64,000 bases of DNA from Acidobacteriota bacterium. GTDB taxonomy: Bacteria > Acidobacteriota > Terriglobia > Bryobacterales > Bryobacteraceae. Shown here one piece after another: positions 17,863-26,094 of this stretch. The notes under the pieces are model-generated. The model was not told the origin of the DNA. It ran no database searches and worked only from the letters and a program-made list of their open reading frames with translations. Each line of letters opens with the position of its first letter. The first letter of the stretch is position 1. Made by a program: the position numbers and the translations under genes. The stretch lies in the NCBI GenBank assembly GCA_026394015.1, contig JAPKZA010000273.1:66270-130269 (forward strand). Direction: 5' to 3'.

Positions 17863-18265
17863 TTTTTGACAGCGTCTGGACGTACTCCACCAGTCGCCGA
17901 ACCCTTACCAGGCCGAGGTCCTTATCGTCCTCCACCCGCCGGAAGACCGGCCCCCACACGGGCATCTCCCGCGTCCCGTGTGCCGCCTGGCTGGCCGTCT
18001 CGCTCATAATCATCTTCTCTAGATCGGCCCCCGGGAACTTGCCGCCGCGCCGCGCCGCCAGCGTGGCCAGATCGGGGATCTTCGTCTGCAACGCCGACGA
18101 TACCGGGCCATCCCCGCGACCGGCCATGCCGTCGCACGAAGCGCAGTACGCCACGAACAAATCTTTGCCCTCAACGGAAGTGATGAGCTTACGCGGGGAT
18201 GAGTCTTGCGCCGCCACCGGCAGCAACGTCGAAACAACCAGAACCAGATACCGTAAGGTTCGCAT
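17852..18265 (-). CDS. Cytochrome c-like protein with CXXCD in place of CXXCH
   Basis: 137 residues with a signal peptide (MRTLRYLVLVVSTLLPVAAQ). Context YCASCDGMAGRGDGPVS exactly resembles class I cytochrome c sequences, but the haem-ligand position after the second Cys is Asp45 (codon GAC at 18131-18133) instead of His (CAC/CAT), a one-base difference. Cys41 and Cys44 remain, and the distal Met region (TREMPVWGPVF) is present. As written it should not bind haem normally. It could be a single-base sequencing error, a recently inactivated gene, or a repurposed protein. It overlaps the convergent enolase-superfamily gene. Confidence 0.8.
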   Translation of the reverse strand: MRTLRYLVLVVSTLLPVAAQDSSPRKLITSVEGKDLFVAYCASCDGMAGRGDGPVSSALQTKIPDLATLAARRGGKFPGADLEKMIMSETASQAAHGTREMPVWGPVFRRVEDDKDLGLVRVRRLVEYVQTLSKTKR

Positions 18266-18303
18266 CGCAAATCTCCTCTGTGTATAGAAGATTCTACGTC
18301 GCC

Positions 18304-20250
18304 CTATTTGTTACGCACAACCCCACGCAACGTGTACGGAACTTCGCCCGGCCGCACGTCGTGCTGCTTGTACTCGTTACCCTCTTTATAAAGGCGATTT
18401 GCGGTATTCGAATCGCTGCCGAGTCTGGCGTTCGGCTGTTGGGGATCAAGGAAGGTCAGGTACTGTCTTCCTTGCTTGTCCACGCCCGACCCAGTAACTA
18501 CGAGGTAGTGATCGATATCGTTCACATTGCTCTTTCCCGTGCCTTCTTTGTAGTCCACCCCGATCATCACCGGCTTGCCGGCTTTCAACTGGTCGAACAG
18601 ATAGTCCGAAGCGGCCTTCGTTCCTTTCAGATTTCCGCCGCCACATTGGATCACATTGTCGTTTCCGTCGCGCGGCGTTACTCGATTCGCCGGATTTGGC
18701 GCCGTCTCCATCATCTCCTGGCAGGCATTGTCACAATCAGACGATTTCGCCCGCGGGCTCCCCTTTGAAAGCTGCGAAAGAAAGTTCACGGGAACATGCA
18801 AGGTCGGAAACTCGGTGCTCTGCGAAATCGCCTTCAAGGTCTCCGGACCGGCAATATCTTTCGGCCCGCCCAATCCCAATTGCGCCTTCGCCTTTTCGAG
18901 CGCCGCAATCCCATCGTTGCCCATCTTGTCGTTCAGTGCGCCGTTGTAAAATCCAGCCGCCTTCAAATCTTTCTTCAGTTGCAGAACCTCCGGACCCTGG
19001 GAACCGAAACCGATCTTGCCCGCGGAGGCCGGAGTATATTCCCGTAGTGGGGCACCAACTGTCTCGTCGCGCCGAAGCTTGTCCAGAACTCCCTTCATCT
19101 CCCGGTCCTGGCCGGTCAGTAGATCATGGTCCGACCGCCAATTCTCCTCTCCACCAGCAAGAGCATCCAACCGCGCGCGCGTCAAGCTCGCCGCATTGAC
19201 CCCTTGGCTTGCCACCCGCGGCAGCTTGCTGAGGAGACCGCCGTCAGCCGTAGTGGCCTTTGGATACTTGTCGTAGAAGTCGTAGCAAGTAGCCTTGACC
19301 AGTTTATCGTTTGGATCAATTCCCGCCTTCCTACACGCCACTTCGTACTGATTGCGAAACTTTTCCATCTCCTCGGGCCGTTTGTGGGCAGGCACTGGAG
19401 CGCTAGACTTCGGAGCGGCCACGGTAGGCTCACCACCCCCAACCTTACCCGCGAGGACAGACATCCGGCGCGCCTGATCTTGCCCCAACTCCTTAATCGA
19501 CCCGAATGTCGTATCGTACTTTCCGGTGGCGGGATCGAAAAAGGATTCCTTCCGCGCCTTCGCGAAGTTCTCTTCGGTTAGCCCCTTTTTCGCCAGCGCC
19601 GGCAGTTGCTCCAACAATCCGCCCTTCCCCGTTGCCGCTTCCGGAGCCTGATTGTAGAGGTCGAAACAAGCGGCCGCTACGAGCTTGTTGCCCGGATCAA
19701 TTCCCGCCTTCCGGCAGGCCTCCTCGTATTGAGGACGAAACTTCCGCATACTTTCGAGCTGCTTCTGGTCCGCCTCACGCGCGTTCTTCGACTCACCCTG
19801 ATAGGAAAACGTTCCCTTATTATTCGCCTTGTTGCCGGGATCCTGGTGCCCCGCGTAGGCTGGGGTCTTTCCTCCGTCCGCGGTCCGCGTCCCTTCCGCC
19901 ATCCCGATCGCAACCGAGAGTTCGGAGTCAGGGCTCGCCAACTCTTTCGTCAGGTCGAATTTCGCTACCGGTTTCTCTCCGGTCCCAGCTCCTTTGACCC
20001 CCAACAGCGCCGTAAGGGTCTCATCCCCAACTTTACCGTCCACCTTAAGGCCATTCTTGGCTTGAAAGCTTTTCACGGCGGCGGTCGTTTCGTCTCCGAA
20101 ATCCCCGTCGACCTTCAATTTTTCACCGGCGTTAACCAGTTGTTCCTGGACGGCCTTTACCAGCGGGCCACCCGCGCCCTTGGCGAGGTCCGGTGCCGCG
20201 TCGATTACCGCCGCAGCCAATTTCGAGGTTGTTGATCCTACAGGTCCCAT
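18304..20250 (-). CDS. Peptidoglycan-binding, duplicated-domain protein with C39-like cysteine peptidase domain
   Basis: 648 residues, no signal peptide. Domains in order: PG_binding_1-like (about 28-85, VDGDFGDETTAAVKSFQ); a region with AIGMAEGTRTADGGKTPAYA resembling muramidase-like modules; two copies of a Cys-containing unit (about 165-260 and 290-380), each with a YE(E/V)ACRKAGIDP core; a second PG-binding-like domain (about 415-475, VLQLKKDLKAAGFYNG); then a papain/C39-like fold. Candidate catalytic residues are Cys506 or Cys510 in DCDNACQEM, His581 in DIDHYLVVTG and Asp602 in LTFLDPQQ. Such domains cleave cell-wall or protein substrates, and export without a Sec signal would need another route. 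Codon use is more balanced and less C-skewed than that of the genes to its right. The assignment as an antagonistic effector is inference. Confidence 0.7.
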   Translation of the reverse strand: MGPVGSTTSKLAAAVIDAAPDLAKGAGGPLVKAVQEQLVNAGEKLKVDGDFGDETTAAVKSFQAKNGLKVDGKVGDETLTALLGVKGAGTGEKPVAKFDLTKELASPDSELSVAIGMAEGTRTADGGKTPAYAGHQDPGNKANNKGTFSYQGESKNAREADQKQLESMRKFRPQYEEACRKAGIDPGNKLVAAACFDLYNQAPEAATGKGGLLEQLPALAKKGLTEENFAKARKESFFDPATGKYDTTFGSIKELGQDQARRMSVLAGKVGGGEPTVAAPKSSAPVPAHKRPEEMEKFRNQYEVACRKAGIDPNDKLVKATCYDFYDKYPKATTADGGLLSKLPRVASQGVNAASLTRARLDALAGGEENWRSDHDLLTGQDREMKGVLDKLRRDETVGAPLREYTPASAGKIGFGSQGPEVLQLKKDLKAAGFYNGALNDKMGNDGIAALEKAKAQLGLGGPKDIAGPETLKAISQSTEFPTLHVPVNFLSQLSKGSPRAKSSDCDNACQEMMETAPNPANRVTPRDGNDNVIQCGGGNLKGTKAASDYLFDQLKAGKPVMIGVDYKEGTGKSNVNDIDHYLVVTGSGVDKQGRQYLTFLDPQQPNARLGSDSNTANRLYKEGNEYKQHDVRPGEVPYTLRGVVRNK

Positions 20251-20278
20251 GTTTGCTTTCTCCTTGGTTACGCCCTCG

Positions 20279-21170
20279 TTATCGGTGCTCTCCCTCCCAC
20301 GTTGCGTCTAGAAACCGAAGAATTCTCCCCCCAAGAAACTCCCGGAACTCCGCCGTCAACGGAGGGCAGTGTTTCGAGCCCCGCAACAGTTCCGCCTCCG
20401 CCTGGGGAAACCACTCCCGCAACCGCCCCAGCAGAGCCTCCCCCGGCGCATGAACGTCCAACTCCGCCCCAAACGCCAACACCGGGCACGCAATCCGCTC
20501 CCACCCATCGCCCCTCCCCAACCGCGGCACTTTGAAGTCCAGCCGATAAGCCAGCAACGCCTCCCCCAGATATCGCTCCCACTCTCCGTGCCGCGTCGTG
20601 AACTGCGTCGCCAGGATCCTCTCCAATCGCTCCCCCGTCGGCCACCACCGGTACGACATCACCGGCCAAGCGCCATCGCGCAACCCCGTCCAGACTGGCC
20701 CCGTCACCACCCCCACCGGCACCACCAGCACCAAATGCGTCAACCGCTCCGCCACGCTCAACGCCGCCCGCAGCGCCACCCGCCCTCCCCAACTCTCCCC
20801 CCCCAACGCAAATCGCGGCAACCCCAACACCGTCGTCACCTCCCCCAACCACCCGCCACAATCGTCCAGCCTCCGATCCTCGCTCCACGGCGATTGCCCC
20901 ACCACATCCAATGCATAAACCCGGCAGCAATCCAGCAAAGGACCGCAAAGGACCCAACTCCGGCAGCACATGCGACGCCGACGCCATCGCCCCATGCAAC
21001 ACAACCAGCGGAGGGCCCTCCTCCGGCCCGGTTACCAGCACCCGTGTCCTCCCCCATCGAGTCTCCACATACCGCGCCTCCACCACCCCCGGTACCTGCG
21101 CCAGAAACCAACCGCTCGCCTGCCGCATCCGCTCCCGATCTTGGTCACTCTGAAACAAAACCGATCCCAT
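20279..21170 (-). pseudogene. Alpha/beta hydrolase, frameshifted by a 10-bp tandem duplication
   Basis: The protein starts at 21170 (MGSVLFQSDQDRERM) with an oxyanion-hole motif LVVLHGAMASASHV. It then switches frame at 20935-20954; removing one 10-bp copy gives PELGPLLDCCRVYALDVVG. The nucleophile elbow is GGESWGG, the acid is in FGAELDVHAP and the His in RGSKHCPP, so the catalytic triad is intact apart from the frameshift. The start shares one base with the TetR stop, so the pair forms a unit and the regulator probably controls the hydrolase. The substrate is unknown. Whether the lesion is genuine or a read/assembly error cannot be decided from the sequence. Confidence 0.75.
20935..20954. 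repeat. 10-bp tandem duplication causing a frameshift
   Basis: Two adjacent copies of GCAAAGGACC. Deleting one restores a continuous alpha/beta hydrolase reading frame on the minus strand. Confidence 0.9.
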
Positions 21171-21736
21171 CACCGCTTCTCCATATGCTGCGCCAGAAGC
21201 TTGCGGAACAAACCCAACGGATCTGGATGGCCGCCCTGCAGCCAAGCCAGCAGCGCAAAATAGTAGAACGAAAAGAAGGCCGCCCCAAACAACGCCGCCG
21301 CCGCCGCGCTCGATCCCAGTGCCGCCCGGTGCAACCCCGCCACATGCTGATGCACCTCCGCCACCTGCGCCGCAAACCGCTCGCTCCACGGCGGCCCCGC
21401 GAACAAAGATTCCCGCAACAACGCCCGCGACAGCGTCGGCCGCTTGGCATAAAAGCCAAAGAAGGTCTCCGCAATCTTCACTAAGTCCCGCTCCAGCGAT
21501 CGCCCCCGCGCCGTCGCCCGCGCCGCCGCCCACGTCCGCTCCAAGTCATCGAACAAAGCCGCATGCAACAAGTCCTGCTTATCCCGAAAGTGCGCCAACA
21601 CTGCCCCCGTCGATACCCCAGCCATCCGCGCCACCTCCCTCAGGTTCGTCGCCTCATATCCAGCCGTCTCGAGCGATTCCCGCGCCGCATCCAGAATCCT
21701 CACCCGCGTCGCTGCCTTCTGTGTTGCCCGTGTCAT
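21170..21736 (-). CDS. TetR family transcriptional regulator
   Basis: The N-terminal HTH is clear: RVRILDAARESLETAGYEAT, then LREVARMAGVSTGAVLAHF and RDKQDLLHAALFDDLERTW. The C-terminal ligand domain is helical and short. The start at the ATG of MTRATQKAATRV (21736) is preferred, because the alternative TTG start at 21754 and ATG at 21748 lie inside a palindrome that looks like the operator. It overlaps the hydrolase start by one base. It probably represses its own operon and perhaps the divergent membrane-protein gene, with release by a small hydrophobic ligand (family knowledge, inferred here). Confidence 0.85.
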   Translation of the reverse strand: MTRATQKAATRVRILDAARESLETAGYEATNLREVARMAGVSTGAVLAHFRDKQDLLHAALFDDLERTWAAARATARGRSLERDLVKIAETFFGFYAKRPTLSRALLRESLFAGPPWSERFAAQVAEVHQHVAGLHRAALGSSAAAAALFGAAFFSFYYFALLAWLQGGHPDPLGLFRKLLAQHMEKR

Positions 21737-21739
21737 TTC

Positions 21740-21768
21740 AGATAACATGTTCAACGAACAGGTTATCT
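21740..21768. promoter_or_regulatory. 29-bp palindrome, likely TetR operator
   Basis: Half-sites AGATAACATGTTC and GAACAGGTTATCT are inverted, with one mismatch, around a 3-bp AAC spacer. The palindrome overlaps the upstream region and alternative starts of the tetR gene and lies between two divergent genes. That position and symmetry fit an autoregulatory TetR operator. Confidence 0.7.
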
Positions 21769-21793
21769 AGCTTCGACATGGGATAGTGACGAA

Positions 21794-23518
21794 GTGAACC
21801 GTCGCGCTCTTCCCTGGGCTTACGCGATCGCCATCCTCTGGCTTAACCTCTATCTCGTCCGCCAGATCTTCGCCATCGATTTCTCCGCCCAACCCCAATC
21901 CATGCACGGCTACTGGCTGGCCATTGCCCACCTGGCCGACGACCATTGGTGGTCGCCCCACTGGTGGCCCTACTGGTACGGAGGCATGCCCTTCGAACTG
22001 ACGTACGCCCCGCTCGTCCCCTGGCTCGCCCGCCATCTCGGCCTCTACGTCGTCATGGGCCTCGGCCTCGCCTTCGGCCCGCTGGCGCTCTTCTGGTTCG
22101 CGTGGCGCCTCACCGAAAAGCCCGGCTGGAGCTTTATCGCCGCCCTGGTCTACTCCCTCACCGCTCCCACCGAACTCCTCCTTCCCGATGGCGCCTTCGC
22201 CTGGGCCCACCTCGCCGATGCGCGCCGCCTCTATCTCCACTTCGTCTGGGATGAGGCCCCGCACTACCTCGCCCTCAGCCTCCTCCTCCTCGGCTGGCGC
22301 TGGTGGGCCATCGCCTTGGCCGCGCTCGCCAGCGCCTTCGGCGTCACTGGAGCCGCCATCCTGGGCCTCTGCTGGACCATCGTATCCGGCCAATGGAAGA
22401 AGGTCGCCGTCGCTGGCCTACTCGGCTATCTCATCGTGTGCCCCTTCTATCCGCCCTCGCTCTTCCGCATCCTCAGTGCCAACGCCGCTCTCTACCCGGA
22501 GAGCGCCTGGACCGCCCAATCCTGGTGGGGGCTCGCCGCCGTCGCTGCGCTCATCGCCCTACTCGCCCTAACCACCCGCCGCCTACCCAACTACTATCGC
22601 CTCTTCCTGATCCTCGCCGCCGTCTTCGCCGCGATTCCATGGCTCGAGGTCCGCTGGGGCATTCACTTTCTCCAACAGCCTCTTCGCTACAAGATCGAGC
22701 TCGAGTTCGCCCTCGTTCTCCTCGCCGTCTTCTCCGTCGCCTTCCTCGCCGACCGCGCCCCCGTATGGCTTCGGATCGCTCTCGCTCTCGCCGTACTCTG
22801 GCCCGCCACCCATCAGATCGTCCACCTACGCCGGTTCTCCAAGGACGTCGTCCACAGCTCCAATCCGACCACCACCATCGAATACCGCGCCGCCCGCTGG
22901 ATGCAACAGGACATCCCCGACAAAATCGTCTTCGCCCCCGGCTCCATCGCCCAATGGATGAACGCCTTCTCATCCGTCCATCAGTACACCGGCGGCTCCT
23001 ACCCCACCGCCCCCACCACCATGCAGCAAACGCTCATGAATAGCGTCTTCGCCGAAACCAACCCCGACCGCGCCGTCGCGATGCTCCAACAGGTCGGCGT
23101 CGAAGCCCTCGTGGTCTCCGGTAAAGCCAGCCCCGAATTCTGGAAGCCCTACGCCAAGCCAACCCAATTCGCCGACCGCCTCACCGTGCTCTGGGAAGAA
23201 CAGGACACCCGCATCTACGCCGTCCCCCGCGGCCCCACCGTCCCCCTAACTTGGCAAGATAATAACCACGTCTACGCCGCCGGACCCGGCACCGCGCCCA
23301 TCAACTGGCACCCCGGTTGGCGGGCCTTCAACGCCAACGGCCAACCCTCGCCCCTAACGAAGGACCCCCAAGGCCAAATCGTTACCGCGGAACCCGTCCT
23401 CCTCGTCTACGACGGAGGAACCGAGGCCAAGCTCTGCCGCCTCATTAGCGTTCTCACGCTCCTCGGCTGCCTCGCTTGGCCCTTACGTCGTCGCCGACGT
23501 TTACCAGTCGATCACTGA
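21794..23518 (+). CDS. Polytopic membrane protein, GT-C-like
   Basis: 574 residues, GTG start. The N-terminal two thirds contain roughly ten hydrophobic segments; the first 60 residues are Trp-rich with acidic residues in a loop (SMHGYWLAIAHLADDHWW), as in membrane glycosyltransferases of the GT-C type, though no diagnostic motif is decisive. The C-terminal 200 residues are soluble and beta-rich (PDKIVFAPGSIAQWMNAFSS). The topology resembles YfhO/oligosaccharyltransferase-like proteins. It is divergent from the TetR gene across the palindrome, so co-regulation is possible. Its end overlaps the next, convergent gene by 18 bp. Confidence 0.65.
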   Translation: MNRRALPWAYAIAILWLNLYLVRQIFAIDFSAQPQSMHGYWLAIAHLADDHWWSPHWWPYWYGGMPFELTYAPLVPWLARHLGLYVVMGLGLAFGPLALFWFAWRLTEKPGWSFIAALVYSLTAPTELLLPDGAFAWAHLADARRLYLHFVWDEAPHYLALSLLLLGWRWWAIALAALASAFGVTGAAILGLCWTIVSGQWKKVAVAGLLGYLIVCPFYPPSLFRILSANAALYPESAWTAQSWWGLAAVAALIALLALTTRRLPNYYRLFLILAAVFAAIPWLEVRWGIHFLQQPLRYKIELEFALVLLAVFSVAFLADRAPVWLRIALALAVLWPATHQIVHLRRFSKDVVHSSNPTTTIEYRAARWMQQDIPDKIVFAPGSIAQWMNAFSSVHQYTGGSYPTAPTTMQQTLMNSVFAETNPDRAVAMLQQVGVEALVVSGKASPEFWKPYAKPTQFADRLTVLWEEQDTRIYAVPRGPTVPLTWQDNNHVYAAGPGTAPINWHPGWRAFNANGQPSPLTKDPQGQIVTAEPVLLVYDGGTEAKLCRLISVLTLLGCLAWPLRRRRRLPVDH

Positions 23519-24697
23519 CCCATCGTCCGTGTCGTACTGCGTCAAGTACGGCCTCGGCTCGCCCACCTGCGCCCGCAGCTTATCTTCGTCAATCGTGATT
23601 CCTAACCCCGGATCCGTCAACAACGGCCGATACCCGTTCACCACCGGCGGCAGCGGCTTCTTCAGCAGATCCAAATACTCGTTGTCCCCCCGCTCCTGAA
23701 TCAGGAAGTTCGGGATCGAAGCAGCGAGTTGCAAGCTGGCTGCCAAAGAACAAGGCCCCTGCGGATTATGCGGTGCCATCGGCGTGTAATAAGCCTCCGC
23801 CATCCCCGCAATAATCTTCAGCTCGGTGATCCCTCCGGCGTAGCAAATATCCGGCTGCAGAATCATCGCCGCCCGTTTCTCCAGGATCTCTTTAAAGCCC
23901 CACTTCGTGAAGATGCGCTCGCCCGTCGCCAGCGGAATATGCGTTTTCTTCGCTAGCTCCGCCATGATGTCCACGTTCAGCGCCTGCACCACCTCTTCGT
24001 AGAACCATGGGAAGTACGGCTCCAGCGCCTTCATCAAAACGATCGCCGTCGGCGGCTGCACCGCCCCGTGAAACTCCACGCCGATGTCCACGCTCTTGCC
24101 CACCTTCTCCCGCAGAGCCTTGAACCGCTCCACCACCTCTTCGACGAACATCTGCCCTTCGTTGTACTTGAACGGGTAGCGCTTTTTCCCCTGCAAGCGC
24201 ACCTTGATCGCGTTCACCCCAGTCTTGTCGCTCAGCGTTCCATACACCCGCACCCTGTCCCGCGTCGGCCCGCCGAGCAGCTTATAGACGGGCACACCAT
24301 ACACCTTGCCCTTGATGTCCCACAGCGCTTGGTCGATCCCGCTTTGAATCGCCGTCTTCACCGGCCCCCCGCGGTAGAACGCCCCGCGATGGATCGCCTG
24401 CCAGTGATGGGTCACCCGGCAAGGGTCCTGCCCAACGAGATAGTTGGCCACCTCCATCGCCCCGGCCGCGCAGGCCTTTGCGTCGTCTTTCAGCATCTCG
24501 CCCCACCCGGTCACCCCGGCGTCGGTCGAAACCTTCACGAACACCCACGAGTTCTTCAGCACGAAGGTTTCCATCTTCGTAACTTTGATCACATCGTTCG
24601 GGCCTACAGCCGCGGCGTCCGTCCGCGCGGCAGTGAACATCGCATCCAAGCCGAGCAGCCCGGCCCCCCGCAACAAATTTCGGCGGTCAATTGCCAT
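23501..24697 (-). CDS. Enolase-superfamily sugar-acid dehydratase (galactonate dehydratase-like), exported
   Basis: 398 residues with a Tat-like leader (DRRNLLRGAGLLGLDAMF). Family marks are GIDQALWDIKGKVYGVPVY, VNAIKVRLQGKKR, then IGVEFHGAVQPP with a metal ligand region, FYEEVVQALN, LATGERIFTKWG and APHNPQGPCSLAAS with the catalytic His. Compared with DgoD-type enzymes, the first position of the DFH motif is Glu and the FIEEP motif is FYEEV, so the substrate may differ. It is the last gene of a minus-strand run behind DUF1501 and PSD1 genes. Confidence 0.85.
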   Translation of the reverse strand: MAIDRRNLLRGAGLLGLDAMFTAARTDAAAVGPNDVIKVTKMETFVLKNSWVFVKVSTDAGVTGWGEMLKDDAKACAAGAMEVANYLVGQDPCRVTHHWQAIHRGAFYRGGPVKTAIQSGIDQALWDIKGKVYGVPVYKLLGGPTRDRVRVYGTLSDKTGVNAIKVRLQGKKRYPFKYNEGQMFVEEVVERFKALREKVGKSVDIGVEFHGAVQPPTAIVLMKALEPYFPWFYEEVVQALNVDIMAELAKKTHIPLATGERIFTKWGFKEILEKRAAMILQPDICYAGGITELKIIAGMAEAYYTPMAPHNPQGPCSLAASLQLAASIPNFLIQERGDNEYLDLLKKPLPPVVNGYRPLLTDPGLGITIDEDKLRAQVGEPRPYLTQYDTDDGSVIDW

Positions 24698-24711
24698 CGT
24701 CGTTCTCTCCT

Positions 24712-26094
24712 CTAAGCCAACAGATCTTTAACTACCCGCCCATGCACGTCCGTCAACCGGAAGTCCCGCCCCGCATACTTATACGTAAACTTCTCATGGT
24801 CGAAGCCCAGCAAGTGCAGCATCGTCGCATGTAGATCATGCACGTGCACCTTGTTCTCCGCCGCCGCAAACCCGAACTCATCCGTCGCCCCGTACGCCAA
24901 CCCCTTCTTCACCCCGCCCCCCGCTAGCCACATGCTGAACCCGTACGGGTTATGATCCCGCCCGTTCACCATCCCCGTGTTCGCCCCCAAGTCCGGCAGC
25001 TCCACTGTCGGCGTCCGTCCAAACTCCCCGCCCCACAGCACGAGCGTATCCTCCAACATCCCCCGCTGCTTCAAATCCTTCAGCAACGCCGCAATCGGCT
25101 GATCGCACTCGCGCGCCAACCGCCCGTGGTTCGTCTTGATGTCGTCATGGCTATCCCACGGCTGCCCCGCCCCGTGCCACACCTGCACGAACCGCACGCC
25201 CCGCTCGAGCAATCGCCGCGCAATCATCATCTGCCGCGCCTGCATCCCCTCGCCATACAGCTTGTGCATGGAAGCCGGCTCCTTCGTCAAATCAAACGCG
25301 TCGTCCGCCTCCATCTGCATCCGATACGCCAACTCAAACGACTGCACCCTCGCCTCCAGTAACGCGTCGTTCTGCCGCCGTTCCTGAAACCCCTGGTTCA
25401 ACTCCTTCAGCAGATCGAGCTCCCGCCGCTGCTCCTTCGCCGTCGTCGTCGTGTTGCGAATGTTCTCAATCAACTTCTCGATCTGCACCTCGCGCGTATC
25501 GATGTGCGTCGCCTGAAACGCTCCCGGTAGAAACGCGCTCCGCCAGTTCTGATTCCCCTGCGTCGGCAGTCCATCCGGGCACAACACAATGAACCCCGGC
25601 AGGTTCTCATTCTCCGTCCCCAGCCCGTACGTCACCCACGACCCAAAGCTCGGCCGCACCTGCCGTACATCGCCGCAGTTCAACATCATCAACGACGGCT
25701 CATGATTCGGAATATCCGTATGCATCGACCGGATCACACACAAATCGTCCACGCACTCCCCGACGTTCGAGAAGATCTCGCTCACCTCAATCCCGCTCTT
25801 TCCGTACGGCTTAAACGAAAACGGCGAAGCGAACGCCGACCCGGTCCGCCGCTCCGTCTTCAACGTAATCGGGATCGGCTTCCCGCCAAACTTGGTCAAC
25901 TGTGGCTTCGGGTCAAACGTGTCGACGTGCGAAACGCCGCCGTTCATAAACAGGTGCAGCACCCGCTTCGCTTTGAACGGCAGAGGAGGCCGCTTCGCCC
26001 CCTGCAATTCGGACGTCAGAGCCAGCGCCCCCATTCCCATCCCGCATCGGGTCAGCATCTCGCGCCGTGTGATCAGAAATTCTTTGGGTTTCAT
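24712..26094 (-). CDS. DUF1501 family protein
   Basis: 460 residues. The N-terminus has a Tat-like signal (ITRREMLTRCGMGMGALAL), then KRVLHLFMNGGVSHVDTFDP, SLMMLNCGDVRQVRPSFGSW and GGEFGRTPTVELPDLG, the conserved blocks of DUF1501 (alkaline-phosphatase/sulfatase-like fold). These proteins are usually encoded directly after a PSD1-type cytochrome, as here, where the two overlap by 4 bp. The biochemical role is not established; involvement in periplasmic degradation of complex glycans is suspected from genome context in Planctomycetes and Acidobacteria. Confidence 0.93.
   Translation of the reverse strand: MKPKEFLITRREMLTRCGMGMGALALTSELQGAKRPPLPFKAKRVLHLFMNGGVSHVDTFDPKPQLTKFGGKPIPITLKTERRTGSAFASPFSFKPYGKSGIEVSEIFSNVGECVDDLCVIRSMHTDIPNHEPSLMMLNCGDVRQVRPSFGSWVTYGLGTENENLPGFIVLCPDGLPTQGNQNWRSAFLPGAFQATHIDTREVQIEKLIENIRNTTTTAKEQRRELDLLKELNQGFQERRQNDALLEARVQSFELAYRMQMEADDAFDLTKEPASMHKLYGEGMQARQMMIARRLLERGVRFVQVWHGAGQPWDSHDDIKTNHGRLARECDQPIAALLKDLKQRGMLEDTLVLWGGEFGRTPTVELPDLGANTGMVNGRDHNPYGFSMWLAGGGVKKGLAYGATDEFGFAAAENKVHVHDLHATMLHLLGFDHEKFTYKYAGRDFRLTDVHGRVVKDLLA

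Noticed and set aside
20836-21111. Gly-rich minus frame starting MVSGAGTGGGGG near the hydrolase
   Set aside because: Low-complexity shadow frame; the α/β hydrolase features are in other frames.
20268-21533. 421-codon minus frame covering TetR and hydrolase region
   Set aside because: Only its middle part (from 21170) is real hydrolase; the Gly-rich beginning is antisense-like shadow of the tetR gene and the end is out of frame.
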